Below, piece after piece: positions 8,339 through 15,980 of a stretch of DNA of 38,900 nucleotides (position 1 is the first letter of the stretch; the number at the start of each line of letters is the position of its first letter). The translations under genes were made by a program, and so were the position numbers. Source of the stretch: Lewinella cohaerens DSM 23179 (GTDB taxonomy: Bacteria; Bacteroidota; Bacteroidia; Chitinophagales; Saprospiraceae); NCBI RefSeq assembly GCF_000379805.1, contig NZ_KB903549.1, positions 3,200-42,099 of the forward strand, read 5' to 3'. Below the pieces are notes generated by a model. It was not told the DNA's origin, searched no databases, and saw nothing but the letters and a program-made list of their open reading frames with translations.

Positions 8339-9158
8339 CATTGATCTTTTGAAAAATCAACAAGCCCCAATCAAGGGCATCCTGCTTTGCTGCGTTTTCC
8401 CAAGAAGATAATTCTTGATCTAAACTCTTTAAGAATGCTGCAGTAGGCTTCTTAAGACCGCTTGGAAACGGTGCAGTAATCGCACTTCGTAGTTCTGTTA
8501 AATGCTGTGGCAGGTATTGAGATAGCATTGCCGTGTAGACTTTAAGCAGTAAAGCACGATCAGCAAATTTTTGATAATTAGCAACCTCTGGAAAAGCATC
8601 CAATTCCAATAAATCAGCAACAGTAGCTAAAGCATCTTCAGAGGTCCCTTCTTTTTTTACGAGGCTCGTAAAAACAAAGCGACCTTTAGGAGTCAGTACA
8701 CGTTGTACTTCTCGAAAAAGTTTAGCTTTTTTCTCAACACCAAGCATGGTATCCTGGGCCCAAACGATATCAAAGCTCTCGCGGTCAAACGGAAAAGAAC
8801 TTAGGACACCTTCAGAAACGCCTACCTTTTTCTCCATTCCTTCTGCTGCGATCTTCTTTTCCAGCAACTGATTGTAGTCAGTATTTGGGTCAAGGCATTC
8901 AATTTTGCAGCCGAACTCTGTTTCCAAAGCCATTACCGTAGCACCTAACTGCGAACCGATCACCAACATTTTGGTACTCTTCGCAATTTTAGGGATCAAA
9001 CGCACCATTTTAGCGGTCGTTTGCTCACAAGCTTCCGTTAACGTCAAGGATTCAGGGCGATAAATGCCCAAATGGAAGTAGCCCCCAAAAAGTTGTTCAA
9101 AAAAAGCGGTAGCGGCGGGGTCTCCGCTAAATTTATTAATCGTATTGCTAAATATCAT
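8334..9158 (-). CDS. Class I SAM-dependent methyltransferase
   Basis: 274 residues. The SAM-binding motif I is MLVIGSQLGATV at about 64-75. It is degenerate: GSQLG rather than GxGxG. The acidic end of strand 2 follows (ECLDPN, Asp90), as do the post-motifs FDIVWAQDTM and VLTPKGRFVFTSLV, which together define the methyltransferase type 11/25 fold. The N-terminus (FGGYFHLGIY) and helical C-terminus resemble small-molecule N-methyltransferases of the sarcosine/dimethylglycine kind, but the substrate cannot be read from the sequence. It is a single-gene unit between a shared terminator and tRNA-Val on the same strand. Confidence 0.8.
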   Translation of the reverse strand: MIFSNTINKFSGDPAATAFFEQLFGGYFHLGIYRPESLTLTEACEQTTAKMVRLIPKIAKSTKMLVIGSQLGATVMALETEFGCKIECLDPNTDYNQLLEKKIAAEGMEKKVGVSEGVLSSFPFDRESFDIVWAQDTMLGVEKKAKLFREVQRVLTPKGRFVFTSLVKKEGTSEDALATVADLLELDAFPEVANYQKFADRALLLKVYTAMLSQYLPQHLTELRSAITAPFPSGLKKPTAAFLKSLDQELSSWENAAKQDALDWGLLIFQKINA

Positions 9159-9228
9159 AGACTATCAAAGATAGGAAAAATTTCGGCGCAAAAAAAAAGG
9201 AACCTGCCGAAGCAGATTCCTAATTTTG

Positions 9229-9303
9229 TGGGCGATGAGAGACTCGAACTCCCGACCCCCTCGGTGTAAACGAGGTGCTCTAAACCAACTGAGCTAATCG
9301 CCC
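9229..9303 (-). tRNA. tRNA-Val (anticodon TAC)
   Basis: On the minus strand the gene folds into a full cloverleaf of 75 bases. The acceptor stem is GGGCGAT/ATCGCCC, the D-arm GCTC...GAGC, the anticodon stem CCTCG/CGAGG around the loop TTTACAC (anticodon TAC), the variable loop GGGTC, and the T-arm GGGAG-TTCGAGT-CTCTC. The discriminator base is A. The CCA end is not encoded (ACA follows in the DNA). Confidence 0.97.
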
Positions 9304-9320
9304 TTTGCGTTAAGCGAATG

Positions 9321-9351
9321 CAAATATAGGGGGTCTTTTTTTTATGTGCAA
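9321..9351 (-). promoter_or_regulatory. Promoter of tRNA-Val
   Basis: On the minus strand, TTG (9349-9351) and TATATTTG (9321-9328) are 20 bases apart. This matches the Bacteroidetes housekeeping consensus TTG-N(17-23)-TAnnTTTG exactly. The start of transcription would fall about a dozen bases upstream of the mature tRNA end at 9303. Confidence 0.8.
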
Positions 9352-9426
9352 GACCTTCTCGAAAAAAAATAAAATTATTTTTCTCTTCGACTTCCGTATT
9401 TTTACCTGTATATCCACTTCAACATT

Positions 9427-12036
9427 ATGAAACGCTTCTTCAAACGCTTGCTAATTGTTCTTAGTATTCTTTTTTTACTCCTCTGCGGAGCCGTATTTGT
9501 AATATCTAGTCTCTTTTCCGATCAAATCGGAGAACGGGTCGTTAGTGAATTGAATCAACAGCTCAAAAGCGAGCTAGAGGTAGAAGGTTTCGAGCTTTCT
9601 TTTCTAAGAACCTTCCCTAATATTGGAGCAAACCTAAGAGGTGTCAGCCTAAAAGGAACAGATGAGGAAGACCTTCTTGTCGCAGATGAACTTTCCTTTC
9701 GTGCCGGTTTATGGAGCTTGCTCGGTTCGGATGTTCAACTCAAGTCGGTAGTTCTTAGCGATGGCATTTTACGAATTGCTGTAGATAGGGACGGCAATGC
9801 TAATTACGATATCTTTAAAACGGAAGAGACTGAACCAGCTCCAGAAGAAAACACTACGTCTGCCAGTATAAACCTGGAAAAAGCAGTCGTAAGCAACATG
9901 AAATTATTTTACAGCGATGCACAGAACAAGCAACGCCTGACGATGGATATTGAAGAAGCCATATTTGCCGGAAACTTTGGGAGTTCTCAGTACAAATTAA
10001 ATAGTGAAGCTCAATTATTTATTAAATACCTCGAATCCGACGGTGAGAGCCTTCTTAGCAATCGGCCTTTCGCTTATAACACTGAGATAGCCGTGAATAC
10101 CGAAGAAGGGCAATATCAAATTGATGAATTGCGCCTACAGGTAGGAGAGCTTCCGCTGGAAGCTTCAGGTAACTTTAGAATACAAGAAGAGGAAACCTTC
10201 ATTAACCTCAGCTTTAGCAGTGAAGATGGAAAGTTAGAAGATGTCTTGAGTTTACTTCCTGATGAATATAAAAACCAGTTAAATGGTATAGAAACTGACG
10301 GTGACTTTAGCCTCAACGCCACGATTGAAGGGGTACAAAACAAGCAACAGCAACCCAAAATAACGGCTGAATTGCGTTTTGCTGATGGCCGTATTTCTGG
10401 CGATCGTGTCAATGCCCGAGTTCGTGACCTTGGCTTCCTGGCTTATTACACCAATGGCACCCAACAAAATGACAAAACGTCGAAAATCGTTATTGAAAAC
10501 CTTCATGGAGAATTCGAGCGAGAACCTTTCGCACTTGATCTTACCATCGAAAATTTTAGCGAACCCAGTATCGTATTCGCCGCAGATGGCACCCTGGCTC
10601 CAGGAGCCTTAATGGCCTTTATTCCCGATGAAAGGATTTCTTCCGGTAACGGGAAAATACATCTCAACCGGCTTCGGATAAGAGGCAGATACGAAGATAT
10701 GCTTCGCAGTAGCCGAATAGGCAGGGTAGACATGGGTGGTTCGCTAAGCTTTGAAAACGCAGGCTTTACTATAAACGATGAAGACATAAGCCTGAGCAGT
10801 GGGGAGATTGTCCTTGAGCAAAACACCCTGACTGCCAAAGCCGTCACCCTGGATGCCCCGGGCACAAAGATGCTTTTTGATGGTCGGGCAACCAATATTC
10901 TCCCGGTATTACTCGCCGATTCAGTGAACTCTCAGGGAGCAACACTGGTCTTTGATGCCCGCCTTCAGGCCACCGAGTTGGACATTGATCAACTAATGGC
11001 ACTCGGAGCCCCTTCAGAAATAGCCCAAGAAGAAGCAGAAGCCACAGGAACAACGGATTCGCTAGCTCAGGCAGAAGTAGAAAAGCGAGAGTTTTTTACC
11101 CGTTTCTTGGATGGCACTTTTGCTGCCGAAATCCAAAGCTTCAATTACGACCTAGTAGAAGGAGAAGACTTCAAGGGAAACCTTACCTTTAAAGACGGTA
11201 CAATGACCATTGCGGGAAACACCAAAACTATGGATGGTGAATTTCTTTTGGATGGCGAAATGAGATTTACGGAAACACCTGTATTAACGGCAAAACTCAG
11301 CGGAAACAGGATCAACATCTATGAGTTTTTCAGGCAATCAGAAAATTTCGGGCAGGATTTTCTCGTCGCAGACAACCTCGAAGGGCAACTTGATACCCGA
11401 ATTTTTGTTGAAGCTCATTTTGACAACGCCGGCAACTTTCAAGAAGATCAACTAAGGGTACTTGCTGGCGTAGGCCTCAAAGACGGCGTATTGAAAGACT
11501 TCGCTATGCTAGAGGACTTTTCCACATTTGTGAATATTCGCGATCTACAAGAAATTCGTTTTACCAGCCTTCAAAACTTCTTTGAGGTTAGAAATAGTAA
11601 ACTCTACCTCCCTGTTATGTTTATCCAAAGCAACGCCTTGAATATGACCATTAGCGGTGAGCATACTTTCGATCAGGACATCAACTACTTCGTTAAAGTC
11701 AATGCTGGGCAGGTCATGGCTGATCGGTTCCGCCGGCACAACGCTAAGCTGAAGCCTAAACCAGCCAGGCGAAAGGGATTCTTCAATCTTTACTATGCCA
11801 TTTTAGGCAACCTGGATGATTATAACTTCGTATCGGATAAACGACGGGTAGAAAACGATTTCCGCGAAAGCGACAGGCGTAAACGCGACATCCACTTTGA
11901 ACTGGAACGCTTGTTTGGCACCATTATAGAACTCGTTGACGAGCCACTAGACTGGCGTGACATTCCTGAGTACGAAGAGAACCCCGATAGCGACGAACCG
12001 GAATTTTTAGATATGGAGATTGAAGGTGGAAATTAG
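9427..12036 (+). CDS. AsmA-family envelope protein
   Basis: 869 residues. A single N-terminal membrane anchor (LLIVLSILFLLLCGAVFVIS, about 8-28) is followed by the AsmA signature region, in which LEVEGFELSFLRTFPNIGAN and LRGVSLKGTDEEDLLVADEL describe a beta-groove start. The bulk is a long, beta-rich, repeating protein with many DGNFRI/GELPLEASG-like strands. A C-terminal AsmA-like segment (about 640-770) contains LRVLAGVGLKDGVLKDFAML. AsmA/TamB-type proteins are thought to move phospholipids between the inner and outer membranes and to affect outer-membrane assembly; the length and form fit the Bacteroidetes AsmA group. The highly acidic end (PEYEENPDSDEPEFLDMEIE) is notable. It is a single-gene unit with a near-consensus -7 box TATTTTTA at about 9394. 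Confidence 0.88.
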   Translation: MKRFFKRLLIVLSILFLLLCGAVFVISSLFSDQIGERVVSELNQQLKSELEVEGFELSFLRTFPNIGANLRGVSLKGTDEEDLLVADELSFRAGLWSLLGSDVQLKSVVLSDGILRIAVDRDGNANYDIFKTEETEPAPEENTTSASINLEKAVVSNMKLFYSDAQNKQRLTMDIEEAIFAGNFGSSQYKLNSEAQLFIKYLESDGESLLSNRPFAYNTEIAVNTEEGQYQIDELRLQVGELPLEASGNFRIQEEETFINLSFSSEDGKLEDVLSLLPDEYKNQLNGIETDGDFSLNATIEGVQNKQQQPKITAELRFADGRISGDRVNARVRDLGFLAYYTNGTQQNDKTSKIVIENLHGEFEREPFALDLTIENFSEPSIVFAADGTLAPGALMAFIPDERISSGNGKIHLNRLRIRGRYEDMLRSSRIGRVDMGGSLSFENAGFTINDEDISLSSGEIVLEQNTLTAKAVTLDAPGTKMLFDGRATNILPVLLADSVNSQGATLVFDARLQATELDIDQLMALGAPSEIAQEEAEATGTTDSLAQAEVEKREFFTRFLDGTFAAEIQSFNYDLVEGEDFKGNLTFKDGTMTIAGNTKTMDGEFLLDGEMRFTETPVLTAKLSGNRINIYEFFRQSENFGQDFLVADNLEGQLDTRIFVEAHFDNAGNFQEDQLRVLAGVGLKDGVLKDFAMLEDFSTFVNIRDLQEIRFTSLQNFFEVRNSKLYLPVMFIQSNALNMTISGEHTFDQDINYFVKVNAGQVMADRFRRHNAKLKPKPARRKGFFNLYYAILGNLDDYNFVSDKRRVENDFRESDRRKRDIHFELERLFGTIIELVDEPLDWRDIPEYEENPDSDEPEFLDMEIEGGN

Positions 12037-12056
12037 TGCTGAGAATCGTTTTTGTT

Positions 12057-12119
12057 TATAGTCCTCCAAGGCAGGATTTACTTTCAGTGCTACTTCGCGG
12101 TGTGAATTCTGACTTGACG
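12057..12119 (+). repeat. MITE-like end, copy A
   Basis: TATAGTCCTCCAAGGCAGG (12057-12075) and TGTGAATTCTGACTTGACG (12101-12119) match the end sequences at 12759-12800 in the same order, with about 22 extra bases between the two blocks. With copies B and C upstream, this places diverged copies of one element on both sides of the 12148-12723 gene. Confidence 0.55.
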
Positions 12120-12147
12120 AACGATAAATGTTTTAAGGCATCCATTT

Positions 12148-12723
12148 TTAATACCAATTAAATCCTAGTCCAATAGAGAGCACTACCGCTTCTCGATCTT
12201 TACCATCATCTAAATTAGTCCAGCCCATCTGCAGTTGGGTTTGAAGGTCTAGTGCAAAGTTTTTCTTTTGCACTAATTCATACCCTGTACTGAAGGAAAC
12301 TGCTCCACCAAAATTCCAGTCTTCATCTTTAATGTTATCTTCATAGATTGCTGGAAAATCCATAGCTAGACCTGCACCAGCATTTACCCACCATCGGTCT
12401 TTTACCCAATATTGAACAGATGGCATAAATGCATCAAAACTTCGGTCTTTACCTTGGTATTCGTAGCCCATTCCAGAATACATTCCTAGAATAGCTAGGC
12501 GATCATTGACCATCCAACCCAATTTCAAATTTGGAAAACTGCCGCCGCCCTGAGCTTCGTCGAAAGGTATTTCTTGATCGCTATCAGATATACTGATTAC
12601 ACCACCGCCTATTCCAAAACCAATGACAAATCCTTTTCTTTCAATTTGGTTGGTCTCATTTTGACCATAAGAGAGAAGCGCACAAAACGTAAATACAAAA
12701 ATTAATAAGCTTTTCATTTCCAA
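12148..12723 (-). CDS. Small outer-membrane beta-barrel-like protein
   Basis: 191 residues. Signal peptide at 1-20 (MEMKSLLIFVFTFCALLSYG; the second Met at residue 3 is an equally good start), with Gln after the cleavage site, which is common in Bacteroidota. The mature part alternates aromatic and glycine-rich strands (GFVIGFGIGGGVISIS, LAILGMYSGMGYEYQG, WWVNAGAGLAMDF, VVLSIGLGFNWY) and ends in an aromatic residue. This fits an eight-stranded outer-membrane barrel of the OmpW/OprF-N or 'outer membrane beta-barrel' (PF13505/PF13568) kind. No ligand can be named. The gene is bracketed by repeat copies A and B (12057 and 12759), which may mark it as part of a mobile or shuffled block (inference). 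Confidence 0.75.
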   Translation of the reverse strand: MEMKSLLIFVFTFCALLSYGQNETNQIERKGFVIGFGIGGGVISISDSDQEIPFDEAQGGGSFPNLKLGWMVNDRLAILGMYSGMGYEYQGKDRSFDAFMPSVQYWVKDRWWVNAGAGLAMDFPAIYEDNIKDEDWNFGGAVSFSTGYELVQKKNFALDLQTQLQMGWTNLDDGKDREAVVLSIGLGFNWY

Positions 12724-12758
12724 TCGTTATATAACAAGTAATTGATTTTATTTATCAG

Positions 12759-12924
12759 ACTATATCGTCCTCCAACCCAAGATTTGTGAATTCTGTCTTG
12801 TCCTTTTTCGCCTCACTACGTTGGAAAGCCTCGCCAACGCGCTGCGTTTCCTGCGTTTTCCGCCTTGTGAGTCAAAAAAATGACTTTGCCATATTTTCAC
12901 AAACCCTGACTTGGAAGACTATAG
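12759..12924. repeat. MITE-like element with imperfect terminal inverted repeats (copies B and C)
   Basis: The left end (12759-12790: CTATA, GTCCTCCAA, TTTGTGAA) is mirrored by the right end (12896-12924), whose reverse complement reads CTATAGTCTTCCAAGTCAGG then GTTTGTGAA. Between them are about 105 bases with no good reading frame, including the small hairpin CGTTGG/CCAACG. The size (about 166 bases), the inverted ends and the extra partial copy at 12057 suggest a miniature inverted-repeat element. No target-site duplication was recognised. Confidence 0.55.
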
Positions 12925-12925
12925 C

Positions 12926-13573
12926 TTAAAATTTCCACCCGATGTAAATATTTGGCTCAAAGAGAAAGACGTTTCCATATTTATCGTCAAACTCCCTAAA
13001 CCCTTCAGGGGAATTGTTATCAAACATCCACTGGTTGATATGAACCTGAGGTTCTATGAAAAATCGTTTTTTCTTCCCAAATGCAACATGGTAGCCCAAA
13101 TGAAGCGAGTTGTAAAGCTTAAATCCATTTTTAATTTTATTACCATCTAAATCCGTGTAGGTTTGAATTTGCGGAAGGACTTCAACAGAAGCAAATAACC
13201 CTTTCCAAAGCATGCGTTGGTAGGTGATACCTATTCCTGTTTCCCTTAAATATCCATCGTAATACTCAGTTCCAGACTCTATTTTATCTACCACGCCATC
13301 CCACCAGGTGATTCCCATGGGTTGAAATAATCGCCAGGTGGCAAACTTTACCCCAATGATGTTCTTATTATCTAGGTTGCGTTTTACATGTAATTCTACC
13401 ATTTGAGTACTTGTTCGACTGCTCCAACCATAGATAATCTCATCTGGAACAAGATAAGGTATACTTACCCTCCACTTATGAGCTACTTCCGTTTCTTGAT
13501 CTACTGACGAGTTGCTTTGAGAAAAAGCACTAAGTGTGTAAAAAGATAGAAGAATTAAAAATAGATTTTTCAT
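12926..13573 (-). CDS. Outer-membrane beta-barrel-like protein
   Basis: 215 residues from ATG 13573; the 12 codons of an earlier Met at 13609 would bury the signal peptide. The signal peptide is MKNLFLILLSFYTLSAFSQ, followed by a polar mature start. The rest shows alternating strands rich in aromatic residues (VELHVKRNLDNKNIIGVKFA, GIGITYQRMLWKGLFASVEV, LGYHVAFGKKKRFFIEPQVH, FLFEPNIYIGWKF) ending in Phe, as in outer-membrane barrels. No family is recognised with certainty. The stop abuts repeat copy C (12924). Two 20-base tandem direct repeats (13736-13775) lie about 160 bases upstream of the start, next to the AraC-type regulator gene, and could be its operator. Confidence 0.75.
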   Translation of the reverse strand: MKNLFLILLSFYTLSAFSQSNSSVDQETEVAHKWRVSIPYLVPDEIIYGWSSRTSTQMVELHVKRNLDNKNIIGVKFATWRLFQPMGITWWDGVVDKIESGTEYYDGYLRETGIGITYQRMLWKGLFASVEVLPQIQTYTDLDGNKIKNGFKLYNSLHLGYHVAFGKKKRFFIEPQVHINQWMFDNNSPEGFREFDDKYGNVFLFEPNIYIGWKF

Positions 13574-13735
13574 AACAGTATTTTTTTGGAAAACTCCGAT
13601 TGCTACCAAGCACCTCCCATTATCGTTAATTCATTTAATAAATGGGAAAGGAGTCATCAGCCGATGATTACTTACGCTGCTTGATCGAATTGTTAATACA
13701 AAGATGGAGTGAAAAAGGAAGTGAATCGTTCTGAA

Positions 13736-13775
13736 GTGAAATTTGGAACTTTTTAGTGAGATTTAGAACTTTTAA
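13736..13775. promoter_or_regulatory. Tandem 20-base direct repeats, possible regulator sites
   Basis: GTGAAATTTGGAACTTTTTA (13736-13755) is followed at once by GTGAGATTTAGAACTTTTAA (13756-13775), 17 of 20 bases identical. A spacing of exactly two DNA turns is what AraC-type dimers often use. The repeats lie in the 309-base gap between an AraC-type regulator gene and the barrel gene it may control. Binding is inference. Confidence 0.45.
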
Positions 13776-13821
13776 GACATGCTATGTTAGCTTGGCTAAA
13801 GCCAAGCTTAGCATCTCTTAA
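13772..13821. terminator. Very long hairpin downstream of regulator 1
   Basis: TTAAGA, ATGCTA and AGCTTGGCT (13772-13797) pair with AGCCAAGCT, TAGCAT and TCTTAA (13800-13821). The only imperfections are one C/C mismatch, a four-base bulge and an AA loop, giving 21 base pairs. It lies 62 bases past the stop of the regulator gene on the minus strand. There is no good T tract, so termination is only one option; a cruciform, an RNA-stability element or a protein-binding site are others. Confidence 0.5.
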
Positions 13822-13882
13822 ACAGCTCTGAAGTAATCCACGAAATAGGGTTACCAGTTAGATGTTTAATTCCGTGAATTAC

Positions 13883-15688
13883 TTAAATCTGATTAGCTTT
13901 CACCCAAGCTTTCGGTGTCATCCCTTCGGTTTTTTTAAAGAAGGTATTGAATACCGTTTTAGAGTTAAAGCCGCTTTCATAAGCTAGCGCTAAAAGAGTA
14001 AGGTGGCTATTGGCAGGATTTAGAGCATTCTCTTTGAAGTTCTCCAAACGAAGACTATTGATGTATTCATTGAAGTTTTGGCCAATTCGTTCATTCAGCA
14101 ACCAGGAAAGCTTATTACTGCTAATATTCACGTTTTCGGCTAGCTCGCGTAAAGTTAGAGATGGGTTTTGAAACCACTTTTCTTCCTTCATTCCTTTTTC
14201 AAAAAATTCTAAAACCTTGTCGATTTTAGCAACTGACATTAAGGCTTTGGGAGGGGCAATTCGTATTTGTGTTTCGGGATCAGTTGGTAATAGTTCTGTA
14301 CGGAAAACAGCTTGAACCAAATCCTGAAATCTCTGATATTGGTGTAAAGGTTTAAGCAGCGGAATATTCATAAAGTTTATGATTTGACCGGTACGCATTT
14401 TGATGTTTTCTTCTAAAAAGTCCAATGCCATTTCGTGTTTCCCAAAATGGACCATCAAGAATAATGGCCAGGGAAATCGTGCTGATCCAATATCCTCTTT
14501 TATCATTAAGCTCACTCTACTGATATCAATATCGATCTTTTCTTCTGCGTTGACCAGCTTATACAATACTCTGCATTCTTCTGGTCTCTCGGCTAAAGGG
14601 GTTTGTCTTAAGAAGTCATTTAGTTTTTCGTAATCTTTCGTAAGAATTAAGCAGATTTGTTTTAATGCGATAGAATGTGTGAAATCAGGATTGATGCTTA
14701 AGGAGATCTCTATACAATCCAGCGCTTCGGTGTAGTCCTCGTTTAAATAATGAATATTTGCTTTGGTAAAATAATGATTCGTAGCAAAAGGATTGATTTT
14801 TAAAATATGATCAGTATGCCAGAGCGCTTTTTCGAAATAACCTACTGCTGTATACAATTCGCATAATCCTTCTTCTGCTTCCGTATAGGATGGATTAAGT
14901 TCTATTGCTTTTTGAAAATATTTATGCCCATTGATAAAATCCCAATGACTCCAAAAAGACAATGTCGCTTTACTAAAATACCCTACAAAGGATTGTTTGT
15001 CCAGGTTAAACCCTTTGCTGAGTTTCTCTTTTGTCACCTGCAATAAACCTTTATTATTTCTAAATGATATGGACATGGCATTACAATACGCCAAACCAAA
15101 GTAAGGCAAAGAAAATGAGGGGTCTTTCGCTATGCTTTGTTCATAGAATTCTGTTGCTTTTGCGATTCCTGGTCCATCCCACATTAAATGCTGATAGCGA
15201 CCTTTAAGATAAAGGTTGTAGGCCTCTATATTTTGTGTAGGCGCTTCAATTAGATGTTCCTGAATATTGAGATGACCAAAATTTTCTCGAATCTGGTCAG
15301 CAATGAGTAAACTTATTTCATCTTGTAGTGCAAATATGTCTTCCAAATTCCGATCGAAATTCTTTGACCAGAAGTGAGTGCCGTCATTAGTACTGATTAA
15401 CTGCGCTGTAATGCGAACCCTTTTTTTGACTTTCCGGACACTCCCCTCCAAAATAGTGCTTACTCCTAACTGACCACCAATGGTTCGCACATCTATATTT
15501 TTATTCTTAAATGCAAAAGAGGATGTGCGGGCAATGACTTTTAAGCCCTTCACGGTGGTTAGAGCGTTGATTATTTCTTCCGTAATGCCATCGCTGAAGT
15601 ATTCGTTCTCAGGGTCGGCACTCATATTAACAAAAGGGAGAACCGCAATGGATTTATTGGAGGATGGTATGGGTAAATGATTACTCAT
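13883..15688 (-). CDS. TolB/FlgO-like + TPR + AraC-type HTH regulator (copy 1)
   Basis: 601 residues, no signal peptide or membrane helix, so cytoplasmic. Residues about 10-145 are the TolB N-terminal/FlgO-like domain usually seen in TPR adenylate-cyclase and CadC-like proteins: SIAVLPFVNMSADPENEYFS, DGITEEIINALTTVKGLKVI, ARTSSFAFKNKNIDVRTIG, FALQDEISLLIADQI. Residues about 150-400 hold TPR-like repeats (YNLYLKGRYQHLMW; AIELNPSYTEAEEGLCELYT). Residues about 512-601 are an AraC double HTH (LRELAENVNISSNKLSWLLN ... LALAYESGFNSKTVFNTFFK). The family normally senses through the N-terminal and TPR parts and binds DNA at the C-terminus. It is a paralog of the gene at 17224-19038, with a nearly identical 5' end but a different middle. 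The effector is unknown. Confidence 0.88.
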   Translation of the reverse strand: MSNHLPIPSSNKSIAVLPFVNMSADPENEYFSDGITEEIINALTTVKGLKVIARTSSFAFKNKNIDVRTIGGQLGVSTILEGSVRKVKKRVRITAQLISTNDGTHFWSKNFDRNLEDIFALQDEISLLIADQIRENFGHLNIQEHLIEAPTQNIEAYNLYLKGRYQHLMWDGPGIAKATEFYEQSIAKDPSFSLPYFGLAYCNAMSISFRNNKGLLQVTKEKLSKGFNLDKQSFVGYFSKATLSFWSHWDFINGHKYFQKAIELNPSYTEAEEGLCELYTAVGYFEKALWHTDHILKINPFATNHYFTKANIHYLNEDYTEALDCIEISLSINPDFTHSIALKQICLILTKDYEKLNDFLRQTPLAERPEECRVLYKLVNAEEKIDIDISRVSLMIKEDIGSARFPWPLFLMVHFGKHEMALDFLEENIKMRTGQIINFMNIPLLKPLHQYQRFQDLVQAVFRTELLPTDPETQIRIAPPKALMSVAKIDKVLEFFEKGMKEEKWFQNPSLTLRELAENVNISSNKLSWLLNERIGQNFNEYINSLRLENFKENALNPANSHLTLLALAYESGFNSKTVFNTFFKKTEGMTPKAWVKANQI

Positions 15689-15735
15689 TTTCTACTATAC
15701 TTTATCAAGGCTTCTACGAACTGACATTGAATTTT
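15366..15735 (-). repeat. Long direct repeat, copy 1 (5' part and upstream of regulator 1)
   Basis: Aligned without gaps to 18716-19085 (offset 3350). By eye about 18 of 323 coding bases differ and the upstream 47 bases have about two changes, so identity is near 94-95%. It falls off below about 15360. The conserved upstream part probably carries the promoter and ribosome-binding region. Confidence 0.9.
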
Positions 15736-15980
15736 AAGGATTTTTCTTTTAATCGGCTGCAACATTCCGGCTCCCGCGCAAGCCGACGTTAGGAGGATTG
15801 ACGTCATAGCCATTGTTCGCCGCAATCTAATATTCATACTTTTCAACTTCCTTCAGAAGCATTTTATCACTTTTGGGCTAACTCTCATGATTCCTTTTGT
15901 TGACGTTAGCTTGGAAATTTAATCAGCAAGGAAGAAATTGGGTGATTTTCACTACCAAAAGCGAAATCCACATAAGCCCT
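15736..15980. other. Intergenic region upstream of regulator 1, no gene seen
   Basis: About 245 bases between the stop of the MFS gene and the conserved upstream region of regulator 1. It holds two similar short blocks (GCCGACGTTAGG near 15780 and GTTGACGTTAGC near 15900). No reading frame with protein character, no terminator with a T tract and no consensus -7 box was found. Confidence 0.5.

Noticed and set aside
12728-13150. Open frame on the plus strand near 12911-13150
   Set aside because: It is antisense to the barrel gene and has no signal, motif or protein-like composition.
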